DNA of 64,000 bases from Dactylellina haptotyla (lineage: Eukaryota > Ascomycota > Orbiliomycetes > Orbiliales > Orbiliaceae). Each line of letters begins with the position of its first letter. Positions within the stretch are counted from its first letter, which is position 1. Where the stretch lies: NCBI GenBank assembly GCA_031310005.1, contig CM062379.1:4030001-4094000 (forward strand), in the 5' to 3' direction. This document shows positions 36,580 to 48,700 of the stretch, piece after piece. The notes beneath the pieces were generated by a model. The model had not been told where the DNA came from. It saw only the letters and a program-made list of their open reading frames with translations, and did not search any database. Both the position numbers and the translations under genes were made by a program.

Positions 36580-39500
36580 ATGGCTGTACGTTTTATTGTT
36601 TTTTGTCTCCAACTTCCCATAGCTCCTCCCTTAAGCTTCAGAGAACTGACGTGTTTGGTGTTGCTTGCCCCGCAATACAGGACAACATGAAAGCCGAGAA
36701 TGAGGGGCACCAGAAGATCGATGAGAGCTTGTACTCCCGACAGCTGTACGCACTCCAGCGTCCCATTTTCCACTAGGGAGCCAGATGCTAACAAAACTTC
36801 CCCGCCGTTCTAGTTATGTCTTGGGACACGAGGCTATGCGCCGGATGGCCAACTCCAATGTTCTCGTTGTGGGAATGAAAGGCCTAGGCGTTGAGATTGG
36901 TGCGATCCTATCCTCTTTGGTTTCGGAATATTGTCGTTGAATACGCCTGTTGACTGTCTCTACCTTTAGCTAAAAATATTGCTTTGGCCGGTGTCAAAGC
37001 TATGGCAATTTATGACCCCGCACCTGTGGAGCTATCTGACCTATCTGCACAATTCTTCCTCCGAAAAGAGGATGTCGGTAAACCTCGCGCGGAAGCCTCC
37101 CAGCCGAGACTTGCCGAGCTCAATACATACGTCCCCGTTAGCGTCCATACCGAAAGCCCAACTGAAAACCCACAATCACTCTCCAAATATCAGGTCGTTG
37201 TTCTCACAGAGACTTCCCTTGACGACCAACTCAAAATCAACGAATTCTGTCGCCAGAACAAAATCTACTTTATCAGCGCCGATATTCGTGGATTGTTTGG
37301 AAGCATCTTCTGCGACTTTGGCGAGGAATTTTCCGTCATTGACGCCACCGGAGAGAACCCAGTCAGTGGGATCATCTCCGACATTAATGAAGAGGGTCTC
37401 GTCACCGCCCTAGACGAGACCAGGCACGGCCTTGAGGATGGTGACCACGTTGTTTTCTCGGAAGTTGAGGGTATGGAGAAGATTAACGACGGAACGCCGA
37501 GAAAGGTCGAAGTCAAAGGACCCTACACCTTTTCTATCGGCTCTGTGGAGGGACTCGGGAAATACGTTCGTGGTGGCCTCTTCCAACAGGTCAAGATGCC
37601 GAAGATCATCAACTTCAAGTCATTAGCGGACCAACTCGTGAAACCCGAATTCTTAATGTCAGATTTCGCAAAATGGGACCGCCCTAGCCAGCTCCATGTT
37701 GGTTTCCAAGCGCTTTCCAAGTTTGCTTCGGCCCATGCCGGAAAATTACCACGACCGATGAACGACCAGGACGCGAAGGAAGTCATCGCGCTCGCTGGTG
37801 AAATAGCCAAGACCGTTGAAGAAGGAGCACCGGAAGAGATTGATGCGAAACTCTTGTCCGAGCTCTCGTATCAGGCACAGGGCTACCTCGCCCCTATGGC
37901 AGCTTTCTTCGGTGGACTTACTGCGCAAGAAGTCCTCAAAGCGCTCTCTGGAAAGTTCCACCCCTTGGTCCAATTCATGTATTTTGATTCACTGGAGAGT
38001 TTGCCAACTTCCAGCGCTCGGAGCGAGGAATCTTGCGCACCAATCGGCTCCCGATATGATGCGCAGATTGCAGTGTTTGGAAGAGACTTCCAGGACAAGA
38101 TCAGTAACACTAAGGAGTTCTTGGTGGGCGCCGGCGCTATCGGCTGTGAGATGCTCAAGAATTGGGCAATGATGGGATTGGCCACTGGGCCCAACGGTAG
38201 CATTCACGTCACTGATATGGACTCGATCGAAAGAAGCAACCTGAACAGACAGTTCTTGTTCAGAGCCCCAGATGTTGGCAAGTTGAAGAGCGAGCGAGCG
38301 GCTGCCGCCGTTGCCGTGATGAATCCTGAATTAGATGGCAAGATCACAGCCCTGAGAGACCGCGTCGGCGAGGACACCGAGGACACCTTCAATGAGGACT
38401 TCTGGGAGGTTCTGGACGGCGTCACCAATGCTTTGGACAATGTTGAAGCTCGCGTCTACGTCGACCGACGATGCGTCTTCTTCCGGAAACCATTGCTAGA
38501 AAGTGGTACCCTAGGCACCAAGGGCAATACACAAGTTGTCTTACCAAATCTTTCGGAATCCTACTCCTCCTCGCAGGATCCACCAGAAAAATCATTCCCC
38601 ATGTGCACTGTCAAGTCCTTCCCCAACAGGATTGAACATACGATTGCTTGGGGCCGTGAGGTTTTCGATGCCTCCTTTGTCAACCCGGCCCAGAGCGTGA
38701 ATCTTTACCTCTCGCAACCAAATTTTATTGAGAGCACCCTCAAGCAATCTGGAAATCAGAAAGAGATTCTTGAAACCATCCGAGACTATTTAGCTAACGA
38801 TAAGCCTCTTACCTTCGAACAGTGCATTGAATGGGGAAGACTCAAGTTCGAGAAACTCTTCAACAACGATATTCAGCAATTATTGCACGTGTTCCCCAAG
38901 GATTCTGTTACCAGCTCCGGAACACCTTTCTGGTCCGGCCCCAAGCGCGCCCCCGATCCGTTGGTCTTTGACCTCGACAACCAGGAGCACCAGGATTTCA
39001 TTGTTGCCGCTGCCAATCTCCACGCCTCCAACTATGGGCTTAACGGATCCTCCGACCTCAATCTCTATCGCAAAGTTCTGGATTCTATGATGATTCCTGA
39101 CTTCAAGCCCCAGAGTGGAGTTAAGATCCAGGCAAACGACAGCGACCCCGATCCAAATGCCAGCTCCGGTTTTGCCGATCAAGATGAACTTAAAAATATC
39201 GCGGAGAGCTTGCCGGCGCCTGCTACTCTCGCCGGGTACCGCCTGACCCCGGCTGACTTCGAGAAGGATGACGACTCCAATTTCCACATCGCCTTCATCA
39301 CTGCCGCATCCAACCTCAGAGCCTTGAACTACGGAATCCAAGTTGCGGATAGACACAAGACGAAGGTATGGTTCAAAACCCCAACAAGTTTATTGATAGG
39401 CCCATGCTAACAACTTTCGCAGCTTATTGCCGGTAAAATTATTCCAGCCATCGCGACAACAACTGCGCTTGTCACTGGCCTTGTCACTCTTGAGCTTTAC

Positions 39501-39985
39501 AAGCTCATTGACGGAAAGGACAAGCTTGATGACTACCGGAATGGTTTTATCAACTTGGCTCTTCCATTCTTCGGTTTCTCCGAACCAATCGCCTCGCCCA
39601 AGGGCAAATACAACGACACAGAGGTTGACAAGCTGTGGGACAGATTTGATTTCGAGCACAACTTAACGCTCAAGGAACTTTTGGCGGCATTTGAAGAGAA
39701 GCAGCTGGATATCACCATGCTAAGCTACGGCAATGCTTTGCTATACGCCTCGTTCTTTCCACCAGCCAAGCTGAAGGATAGATATCCTATGAAGTGAGTT
39801 TTTGAACCCCAATATTCTAACTATAGTACTAACAGTCAAATAGGATGACCGAACTCATAGAACACGTGAGCAAGAAGCCAGTCCCCGCGGGTAGACGCAA
39901 TATGATATTTGAAATCTGTGCCGATGATAGAGATGGAGAGGATGTCGAGGTTCCCTTTGTTTGCGTCAAGACTCGAGACGCTTGA
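36580..39985 (+). CDS. uba1: Ubiquitin-activating enzyme E1 (Uba1)
   Basis: Six exons: 36580..36585, 36681..36745, 36814..36899, 36970..39365, 39423..39793 and 39844..39985; 1021 residues, normal for Uba1. It adenylates ubiquitin with ATP, holds it as a thioester and passes it to E2 enzymes. Seen: the inactive adenylation half ([33 protein letters not shown]); the active adenylation half ([19 protein letters not shown] near 439, [16 protein letters not shown]); the catalytic Cys in [15 protein letters not shown] at about residue 598; and the C-terminal ubiquitin-fold domain ending FVCVKTRDA. The first coding exon holds only Met-Ala; exon 2 carries another in-frame ATG (36687), so a shorter start is possible. 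An AATAAA lies 56 bases after the stop. The gene is essential in all eukaryotes tested. Confidence 0.97.
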
Positions 39986-40579
39986 AGGAATTAGCTCTGA
40001 ATTTGAATTGTTCTCCCTCCTGTTCTTAGAATTGCAAATTAATAAAACACAGTTGGTTTACAGGTAAAATTGTTTTGACACTGTATATTGTAGTGCACGA
40101 AAAGAAAACAAATGATCTATTAGAACGGAGCTTCCATCAATAAACGCAGGAGATCCAGCACTCCGGAATGGGGTAGTGTCACAATCAGCTTCGGGCGGCA
40201 TCAAAACGGTAGCGCGCTATTCCTCGTAGGGCGACTGATGTAAGCATTTGATGGTTGTGTTTGGAAATGTATAATACAAGCCAGTGTTGGTTAGGGAATG
40301 GGCTATTGATCCTTGCTGATGAGTAAACCATGCTTGGAAGGTTTAGTCAAATATAATCACCCCACCGTGAACGATTGTAAATAAGTTACTAAGAAGCTTT
40401 TTAAGGGCTTCTTTGGGGGAGAGCTCAGAAAAGCCCGAACATATCGCGGACGATCTTCCTTCCGTTTTGGTACCAACGGCTTTACAATCGGCAGAAACTC
40501 GAGCAGATATAAAGTAGCCTCCAGAACTCCATTCTGCTCTCGAATCTCGAGCTCTAACGGAAAAAAGTGCACTGGCCGC
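39986..40579. other. Intergenic region, Uba1 to glutathione transferase
   Basis: Holds the Uba1 poly(A) signal at 40041-40046 and the promoter of the next gene. No further gene is seen. Confidence 0.6.
40041..40046 (+). terminator. Poly(A) signal of Uba1
   Basis: AATAAA 56 bases downstream of the Uba1 stop codon. Confidence 0.5.
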
Positions 40580-42459
40580 ATGTCATCAATATTAATCCTC
40601 ACCCCCAGAGCAATATCGCATTTTGTTCGTACCCCACTTAAACCAACGGCACTCCGCGTTCCAAAAACGTCATTGAGAAGAGGATTCGGCGCAATTGCAA
40701 CAAACGCAACACCATTTCCCATTTATACCCCAAACGACACCCCCCCAAATTCAGAAAAATATCAACCTACTTCACGTTACAGGAATATGTCGGTAAGTAA
40801 CAACTCAACAAGTGGTCGTAGCAGCTTGAGGTCCCCAGTGGTCATATATTCTGCCTTGATTGCTGGTTTCGTTGCCTTAGTTCTTGCCTCGGGGCTTTGG
40901 GTCCAGCGGGTATGTCGTTAGAGTTACATGATCTAAAATCGACCCTTGACTATGTTATGATCTTTTAATGCTCGAAATTATTTCTTTTCTTTTACATTTT
41001 CTAGATACTGTTACTGATAAATTGCTACTTTAGACCGACTCCAAAATTACGGCTTGGGCCTCGAAGGACGGCGAATTTAGACGTCAAGCGGTACGTACAT
41101 AGAAACGTCTTGCCTTGGGAGCTTTGACAGATTGACAAGGTGGTAGTCCTCCTTCCGCAACAAAATTTCATCCGAACCTGGTAAGTATTATTCTTAGCTC
41201 CGTTCGGGATTCTCACTAATTTTGGTTTCAGAATCGGAATTTCAGCCCGAGACAGGAAGATACCATTTATATGTTAGCTATGCTTGTCCTTGGGGTAAAT
41301 GCTGTCCGAACTATAGTAGGTAGCAGGGTTTATTGCTTACGTTTCCGATCGCAGCTACTCGAACGTTGATAGTTCGTCAGCTCAAAGGGCTTGAAGATAT
41401 CATCTCATACGTGAGTATTTCCATGCGTTTCTATTGGTGATTACCTAGCTAAATTGAAAATACCAGAGCGTGGTGCATTGGCATTTGGAAGAGAGTACGG
41501 TTCCACCCCAGGTCTATTTAGAGACTATATGCTAATGATCGATCAGAGGGTTGGCGCTTCGCTGAGAAGAGCGAAAACATCCCGGATGCTGGTCCCGATG
41601 AATTGAACGGCGCCAAGTTTCTACGAGAGATATACTTTAGTGCGAACGCGGGATATACAGGACGATTCACAGTTCCAGTTCTCTGGGATAAAAAGCTCAA
41701 GACCATTGTAAACAATGAGAGCAGCGAGATCATCCGCATGTTGTATACAGAGTTTGACGGTCTGGTCGGCGACAAATACAAGGGTCTGACCTATTACTCT
41801 GCGGAAGACGCGAAACAGATCGATGAGATGAACGATTGGATCTATGTGAGTCGATTGAAACTAGAGAACGGTGCGCGTGTATTCAACCAGACATTCTAAC
41901 CTGAAATTCAGGACACCATCAACAATGGAGTGTACAAATCAGGCTTCGCTACCACTCAGGAAGCATACGAGAGGAATGTAGTTAGAGTATTTGAAGCTCT
42001 CGATCGTGTTGAGGAGATTTTGAAGAAGTCCGAGGGGCCATATATGCTCGGGAAGACCCTCACGGAAGTAGATATCAGGCTATTCCCGACGATTATCCGT
42101 TTTGACCCGGTTTACGTTCAACACTTTAAGTGTAATCTCAAGATGATCCGTCATGAGTAAGTTCCGGGTTACTTACTATTGGTGCTATTGATTTAGGCGC
42201 ACGCTAATTTCGATCAACAGCTACCCTGCTATCCATAAATGGATGCTGCATCTCTATTGGGACATCCCCGCTTTCAAGGACACATGCAATTTTGAACACA
42301 TCAAGAAGCACTACACCAAGAGCCACACCCAAATAAACCCCTTGGTAAGCCCTGGCGCTCGTTGAGACAGAAATGGAGATAGATAACTGACCGAAATCGG
42401 CGATCTAGTCCATTACACCAGTGGGCCCTGTCCCCGACATTTTGCCAAAGCAAGAATAG
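40580..42459 (+). CDS. Omega-class / ECM4-type glutathione transferase (glutathionyl-hydroquinone reductase family)
   Basis: Ten exons: 40580..40792, 41034..41090, 41147..41180, 41232..41294, 41355..41410, 41467..41494, 41547..41845, 41912..42156, 42221..42344 and 42409..42459; 389 residues. The active site is YACPWA with Cys120, typical of omega and glutathionyl-hydroquinone reductases, which reduce glutathionyl conjugates by a Cys mechanism. Other blocks: [54 protein letters not shown]. The first 69 residues form an extension rich in Ser, Thr, Arg and Lys and poor in acidic residues, which looks like a mitochondrial presequence. The ATG at 40787 (MSTDSK after splicing) would give a 320-residue cytosolic form. 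Intron 1 (241 bases) is far longer than the other eight (51-66) and contains an in-frame alternative donor. Confidence 0.93.
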
Positions 42460-42867
42460 ACGGATACATGTATACAATGATATGTGTTTGATGGCCGTGA
42501 CAAAAATGAAATAAAATTGCCCAAGACTGTATATACAACCCGTCGAGCAAAGAAAATGAATGCGAGCTCCCTCCGTGAACGCAGCCGGTAAACATGTAAC
42601 TAATCCAACACACGCGTGATTGGCCAGCGGCGGAGACCTTGTTCCCTGCTCAGTGTCGCCCGGCATACGTATGGTGCTATGTCATCCGACCAAGGTCGGC
42701 GCAAGGGCTGGCTGCGGTGGGGCAGCCACAACCACCCCGCCCGCATCGATAACAGGACATCTCGTAGCCTGACGAGGACTTGAGAGCGGCTTCCAAAGTT
42801 GGCCCCGCTCAGACGACTTCTTCCATCACTTACCGTTTTGCCATCTTGACCCTGATTCGAATCTGCC
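42460..42867. other. Short intergenic region
   Basis: About 400 bases between two same-strand genes. No gene is seen. Confidence 0.6.
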
Positions 42868-45742
42868 ATGTCGAACTACAATCCCGACTACAGGCGGGAC
42901 ACAAAGGAGTCCCCGCCTTATTCGCGGGACGTCTCGCCGGAGCGCCAGGCCCGCGGGGACTTTTCTAACGTAAGAAAGCGGATATCCTTTTACCAATATA
43001 TATTATATATCGATGAATCGTGCCCTCAACGCTAACGCTCGCATTCCGAGATTCGAAGTCGCTGCAGCTTCCCGCTGAGAAACCAGCGCAGCCAATGGGC
43101 CTCACCGTGAGCCCCCCTTCAAGCCAGACGGCCTACGCAGCGTACAATCCTGGCGCCTCGCCGTCGTCGTCGCCTGTGAACACCAAGACAACCCCTGCGT
43201 CGCCCAAAGCTGGTGATAAAGGCGCTTACAAGGTAGATATCTAGACACTCGAGCTCCCTGATCATGATCCCGCGGCTTGCTGATGTACCGCCGGATACAG
43301 GCATACCGTCCTCCTGTGCAACAGGCATACTCGACGGACTCCGTTATCCCAAACCAGCCGCATGGACCCTACACGGCGTATCAGCCGCCCAAGCCGGTGA
43401 CATCCACGCAGCTACCAAATGTAGCTCCACCGCGGCCACAGCCATCGCCTATGATATCACCGCTGATACAGCCGATCGGTCAAACTGATCCGAGGCCCAT
43501 ATCGCCTCCAGCTCAAAGACTCCCATCCCCTCTTCCGACGGGGTTCCCAACGAACACCAACGAGTCCTATCACCAGAACTCAAATGCGCAAGCGCTACCT
43601 TCGGCTCAAGCGGGGTCATCGGCCGCATACTATGCGCCATCCGTGACAGACTCAATCGCTTCGACCCCCTCAATTTATGAAAAGCCAAATATATTCTCCG
43701 GGCAACCGATATCTCATTCCCCGCCTGTAGCCAGCGGCCCGTTTACTCCTCAGGGAGGAGCTTATCAACAGCAGCCACAGCAATTCCCCGGCTATACACC
43801 TCCACAGCCTACTAATTCTCTGCCCTATGCTCAACAGGGAGCTCCGAACTATGCGCCTCCGATTCCTGGAGGTCCCGCAGCTGCAACTACAGCTCCAACT
43901 CCTTTCCCCCCACAACAACAGACACCTCCCCTAGCTACTGGATATGCTGATTCAAATTACCACCCATTTACCCCACCGGTCCAGCCGCAGCAAGAAGCGA
44001 TGTATACGCCTACCACGCAGCAGACGATAATCACACCCTCACCACAGGGACAGGCTTACGCTGTTGAGCTTCCAACCTCGCCCGGTTTACCCAATATCCC
44101 ACCAAAGCCGCAAAAGCAGCTCTCATTCACGCTCCCACCGTCTGATATATATGCTGAGCGTATTGCCAATTTCATGAACATGCTGGAGAAAGAAGCGTCA
44201 CTGGCCCCTACTGCAGCTCCTACCCCGGGAATGCCAGAACCGGAAGACCTTGAAACAAGGCGGCATAAAGTCTTTAGGGCCTGGATCGTATCTGAAGCGA
44301 AGCTCAGAGGGCCGAAATTCGCCACCGATCTGGCTGATGATTTGGACAGTCTCAGCTTTGGAAACAAGAGGGCATCAGAACAGTTCACCACAAAACCGAG
44401 GGGCAGTGTTGATGTATACTCAGGGACTACTTCTCAGTCCCGGGATATCCCATTCTCTCAAGGCGGTTATTCAAACCCTCTTCAGCCTACTGTTACAAAC
44501 ATAGATATTAGCAAGCTTCTTCCCTTGATATACCCGCCACCGCCGCCCAAAGTGACACCAGCAGCCAGGCTCGCGCCGTTCCAAAAGACATTTACAAGCA
44601 TTTCAAATCTTTCCTTCATTGAAAAGAACCGGCAATCATTTGCCAACAACCAGAGCGACGTTGAGCGTAGGATTCAGAATGAAATAGACGAGGTCCGCCG
44701 CCGCCGGGGTAAACGCAATCCGGCAGATGCAGAAAACTTGGTTCGCGAAATAAGAAAACGCGAGGGTCTTGATGCCTACGAACGTTTCGACCGGGAAGTC
44801 GTCACCGCGACCTACGGAGAGCTGATGAAGGCCGGTGAGGTAATTGATACCATCAAACAGGGCGTTGAAGACCTTGTGAGAGATGGAGTCAACACTCTAT
44901 CTGCAACGGAACTTCTTGAGATCTTCAGTTTCTTGACTGCTGTTCAGGATTTGTCTACTACGGTACATAACCATATGGAAAGCCTTCTTACGGAAAGAAG
45001 TATGAAGTATATGTATAGCCTGACTGTTCCACTCTACGAGGCCAATGACGCCGCAGAAGCGAAGAAGATCGAGGCTTGGAACCAGAGCGTTGTTGCCGGG
45101 CAAGTTGCCGATAACAAGACAGCCGAAGAGAAGCGGGTTGCAAAGTATTCCAAGTTCATCGTTGAGATTAGCGACCAAGTCATCGCTCGTGAGAAGGATA
45201 AGACTGCCAGGCTAACTGCCGCTCTTACTGAGCTTGTAAGAGCGGTAGACGGCGGCTTGAGGAATGGCGGCCGTATCGAGTTCAGCATTCCACAGGGCGA
45301 GGACATCAGACCCTATGACCTTTCAGAGGGAGGCAAACTCCTCTGGCTGAGATCTAAAATCCTAGCAGCCGCCATCGCCATCCAAGCCTCCATGGAATCT
45401 CAGAAGGCACTTCAGAAGACCAAGGACGTAGCTGCGAGACTAGCTATCAAAGCCAGATACGCTGCTCAAGAAGCCGAGGCTGTCAAGCAGCATCCAACCA
45501 ACCAACAGAAAAATATCGAAGATATCAACAAACTGAGAGAGCAACAGGTTAGGGAAGTTGAACAATTGAATAAGACCGAGGAGCGGGAATCCGAGTCTCG
45601 TGGCATCGAACGTGGAAGGTTCGAGGCAATTGTTCGACCGACAGCGGATACTCTAAAGGGTCAGGCGGTCGTAATCGGGGACGAACGGGTCCAGAGTTGG
45701 ACAAAAGACAGTAGCCAGGAGGCCATTCTAGGGTGGGTTTGA
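42868..45742 (+). CDS. Pro/Gln-rich protein with long C-terminal helical (coiled-coil) region, unrecognised
   Basis: Three exons, 42868..42969, 43068..43232 and 43301..45742, give 902 residues. The family is not recognised. The first half (to about 390) is low-complexity, rich in Pro, Gln, Ser, Tyr and Ala, like disordered assembly domains. The second half is charged and helical: EIDEVRRRRGKRNPADAENL, ATYGELMKAGEVIDTIKQGV, and a heptad-like tail near 825-860 (IEDINKLREQQVREVEQL). No signal peptide or membrane segment is seen. It could be a scaffold for trafficking, cytoskeleton or RNA granules; this is only inferred from layout. Junction choice: for exon 2 I preferred the CAG acceptor at 43065-43067, after CTAAC, over GAAG nine bases upstream; both keep the frame. 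Confidence 0.82.
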
Positions 45743-48700
45743 TCGTTGTCATTGCTCCCGCACCGTGGGATTTGATACATTGAGTTTTGGTCATATGCCT
45801 ATTTATTTCAATTTTACATATGCATGCATGTCAAAGTAATGAGTTTCAGTAGCCGGTTTGAATTTTCTTTTCGCTATCACTGCGCTATCTCCTTAGAAGC
45901 TATGTAACTGAAGAAGAGGGAGAATCCTTCATCTGAATGATATGAAATTATTGATGAACTCTAAAAATTGAGAGCTCCTCAGATGGAGAGATCCACCGCG
46001 AGCCCGCTGTGATATCACGATTCAATATCCATGTTGAAGAATGCATGTTTTAGCCCCGCTTGCAGTTTGAGAAACGATGTCTATCGACGTTCGAGAAGCA
46101 TCCAGCCGCACGGTTGTCACAGCTTTCCGGGACGTATTTCCAGGAAATGCAGCGGGGACCCCTCTCGTACCTTGCTCCACTCTGCAAATGCACGGAGAAA
46201 TGACTCGGATTCCATGTGCATCGGCGCATCACTGGGTCTGCTTATCTCCAAGTTTTACCTCATTGCGGTTAGAAAAAGGGGCGACAAACCTTAAATTGTC
46301 GTGATGTTGTTGGATGGTGGTTATTCTGCAAACCAGCTAGCAATTAAGTTTTGTTTCGTGTACCTGAAAACAGGGCCGAGCGAAATGCGGTGATAGGTAT
46401 TGTTGTTGTTGTCGTTTGGGCGGCAACGCATCTCTTCTCACAACGCATGTTCCCTTTAGGACCAGGCTCGGTAATCCCTGGCTGCCTGCAACGATCTTGT
46501 CAGGGCGCAGCGGGATCTCAGGGTAGTGATCGAAGGGCTCAACTAGACATCGCGCACAGGCAGTATCCATAGCGGACGGGCGTTTCAGAAGGGTTAGTAC
46601 AAACATTATCTTCGCATTGAGATGTTATCGTGAGATATGTCGCGATTTTTCTTCAATAGTTCGCGGCCTGATATTGAAACACCCTGACAGGAAGCAGTGC
46701 ATCTCATCTCGATAACCCCCCCTTGAATTCCGGGCTCTTACAACTAGCGGCCCGGTGTTGACCAGGTCTATCCAGAAACATGATATATCTTTGATCTTTG
46801 GTACCTCAAAAACCCCGGATGCCAGCATCCCTGAGAAAAGATTGCGGGTAGCTAGAGAAATCTTGGCAAGTATTCGCAATTTTATATCAATCCTTCGAGC
46901 TTTACAAATATATAACTGTTTCTAGGAGTAAACAAGAGAAATCACGACACCGACCTGATATTTTCATGCAAGTATAAAATATACAGCGTTTCCACTTGAT
47001 TGGCTAGAACGCCCACCTGGTGATCAATAGAGTAAGAAACCCGAGAAGCTTACACATTCCAATCGATAAGAAGGAAGGAAAGAAAAGTAAAGATCAAAAA
47101 AGATTAGAAATACATCTTGATAACAGAAGAAGCGATGCACAATTTTGATAGGATATATGCAATGTGACGGAGTTCCCAGCTAGTTTGCTCGGGAAATGGA
47201 AGGGGCTTTGGTACCTTTTGAAAACCTGTTAGAATTTAACCACCGAGGCAAGTGAAATTATTATATTTAATTGTGGTCAATGACGAGAGAGGCTTTATAA
47301 CCACAGCTTCATATTTCTTTTTAGCATCTTGCCGCACCCGTAATATTACATGCTCAGGCAGCGGTCGGTAATGAGATGCGGCTTCGTAGCCAACGTATAC
47401 ATGACGGTGATGTCCTTGTAATATACCGGGGCTGCCCGTTGAAGCCATGAGGCATATATCCAGAGGAGGCCCTTGAGCAAGTGAAGAGTGGATCCAGGTT
47501 TGGTGCCAAAGAGTCGCAGATTCTCAGATTTATGTTAGTTGGCGGTTTTTGCGAAAGGTATAATCACAGCGGTGATTGTAAGCCTGCATGTCAGCTAATA
47601 TTGATTTGATAGGTAGGAGCGTCTAAAGCAAAACAAATATATCATGAGTACTTATACATTCAACGCTAATTCTAACCAACTACTATCTGTTGTCGATGAG
47701 GTAGTTTAGAATATACTGCGTATGCATGAATCGAATCGGAATCCGGCGTTGGGTGACCAAGGCGAAATCAAAGCTTGCAGCGTAGAAATGGCGCTCTTGG
47801 CATCATCCAATTTTCTGCATTAGCCTTGCTCCACCTCTAGCAAGAGGTACCGACGCCGGATTGAAGAAAGCCCGAAGATTCGAATCGGGTGTGATCACAG
47901 TGCAGCTAGCTCCAGAATGCCCTAATCTGATTGGATTCGAAGAGGCGACAACGACTGCCGATATCTGCGGCCATCAAAGAGGCGGTCTGTGGCAGATAAA
48001 GTCTGCGACGGCTTAAGGAAATGAAACTGCAGGCCGGGGTTGATGTCGACGCCGTTAGGAAGAAGGAAAACGGCGAAATCAGATATCCTCAAGCAGAGTG
48101 TGACCATGCACAAGCTAGCTCCGCATTAGTTGGGAAAACTCTGATTTGGTTCGAATCGCGCAGAAAATGGTACCAGCCAGCCAGCCAGCCATTCGAATAG
48201 AGCGAGGTCGGGTAACAGAAAAACCCCGCCGGCACTGTCCCCCAAAGCTTTGGGTGTGAGCAATACGGAAACCAGTTTTCTTGGGGATCAATTTGGCATT
48301 CTTTTTTCTTTCTTTTTGGTACGAATTGTGTTTTCCCTCTTTTGTCCCCATCGCCATCGGAGCCCAGGCTCGTTTGGTACCCCGCTTTGGTCCTTTCGCT
48401 TGATCATAATAATATTAGAGAATAGGAGTGGCTTTGAAGCTCGGGCTGCCGTTTAACAGTTTTGGACGGCCAATGAGCTACTTCCGCGAAGAGAAACCGG
48501 GACTTCCTTTTCCCTTTATGTTCTTTCCGTTGTTGGTTCTTTTGTTCTTTCTTTTGTTCTTTCTTTTTGGGATGGCGAACGAGTCCCCACGTTCCCACGA
48601 AAGCTAGATGGAAAACGCCACGGAAAGTACAGGAGTAGTGAAACCATGCGGTCGAGTATTCTGAGCACTTGGATTTTCCAGTACGAAACCCAACCCAAAG

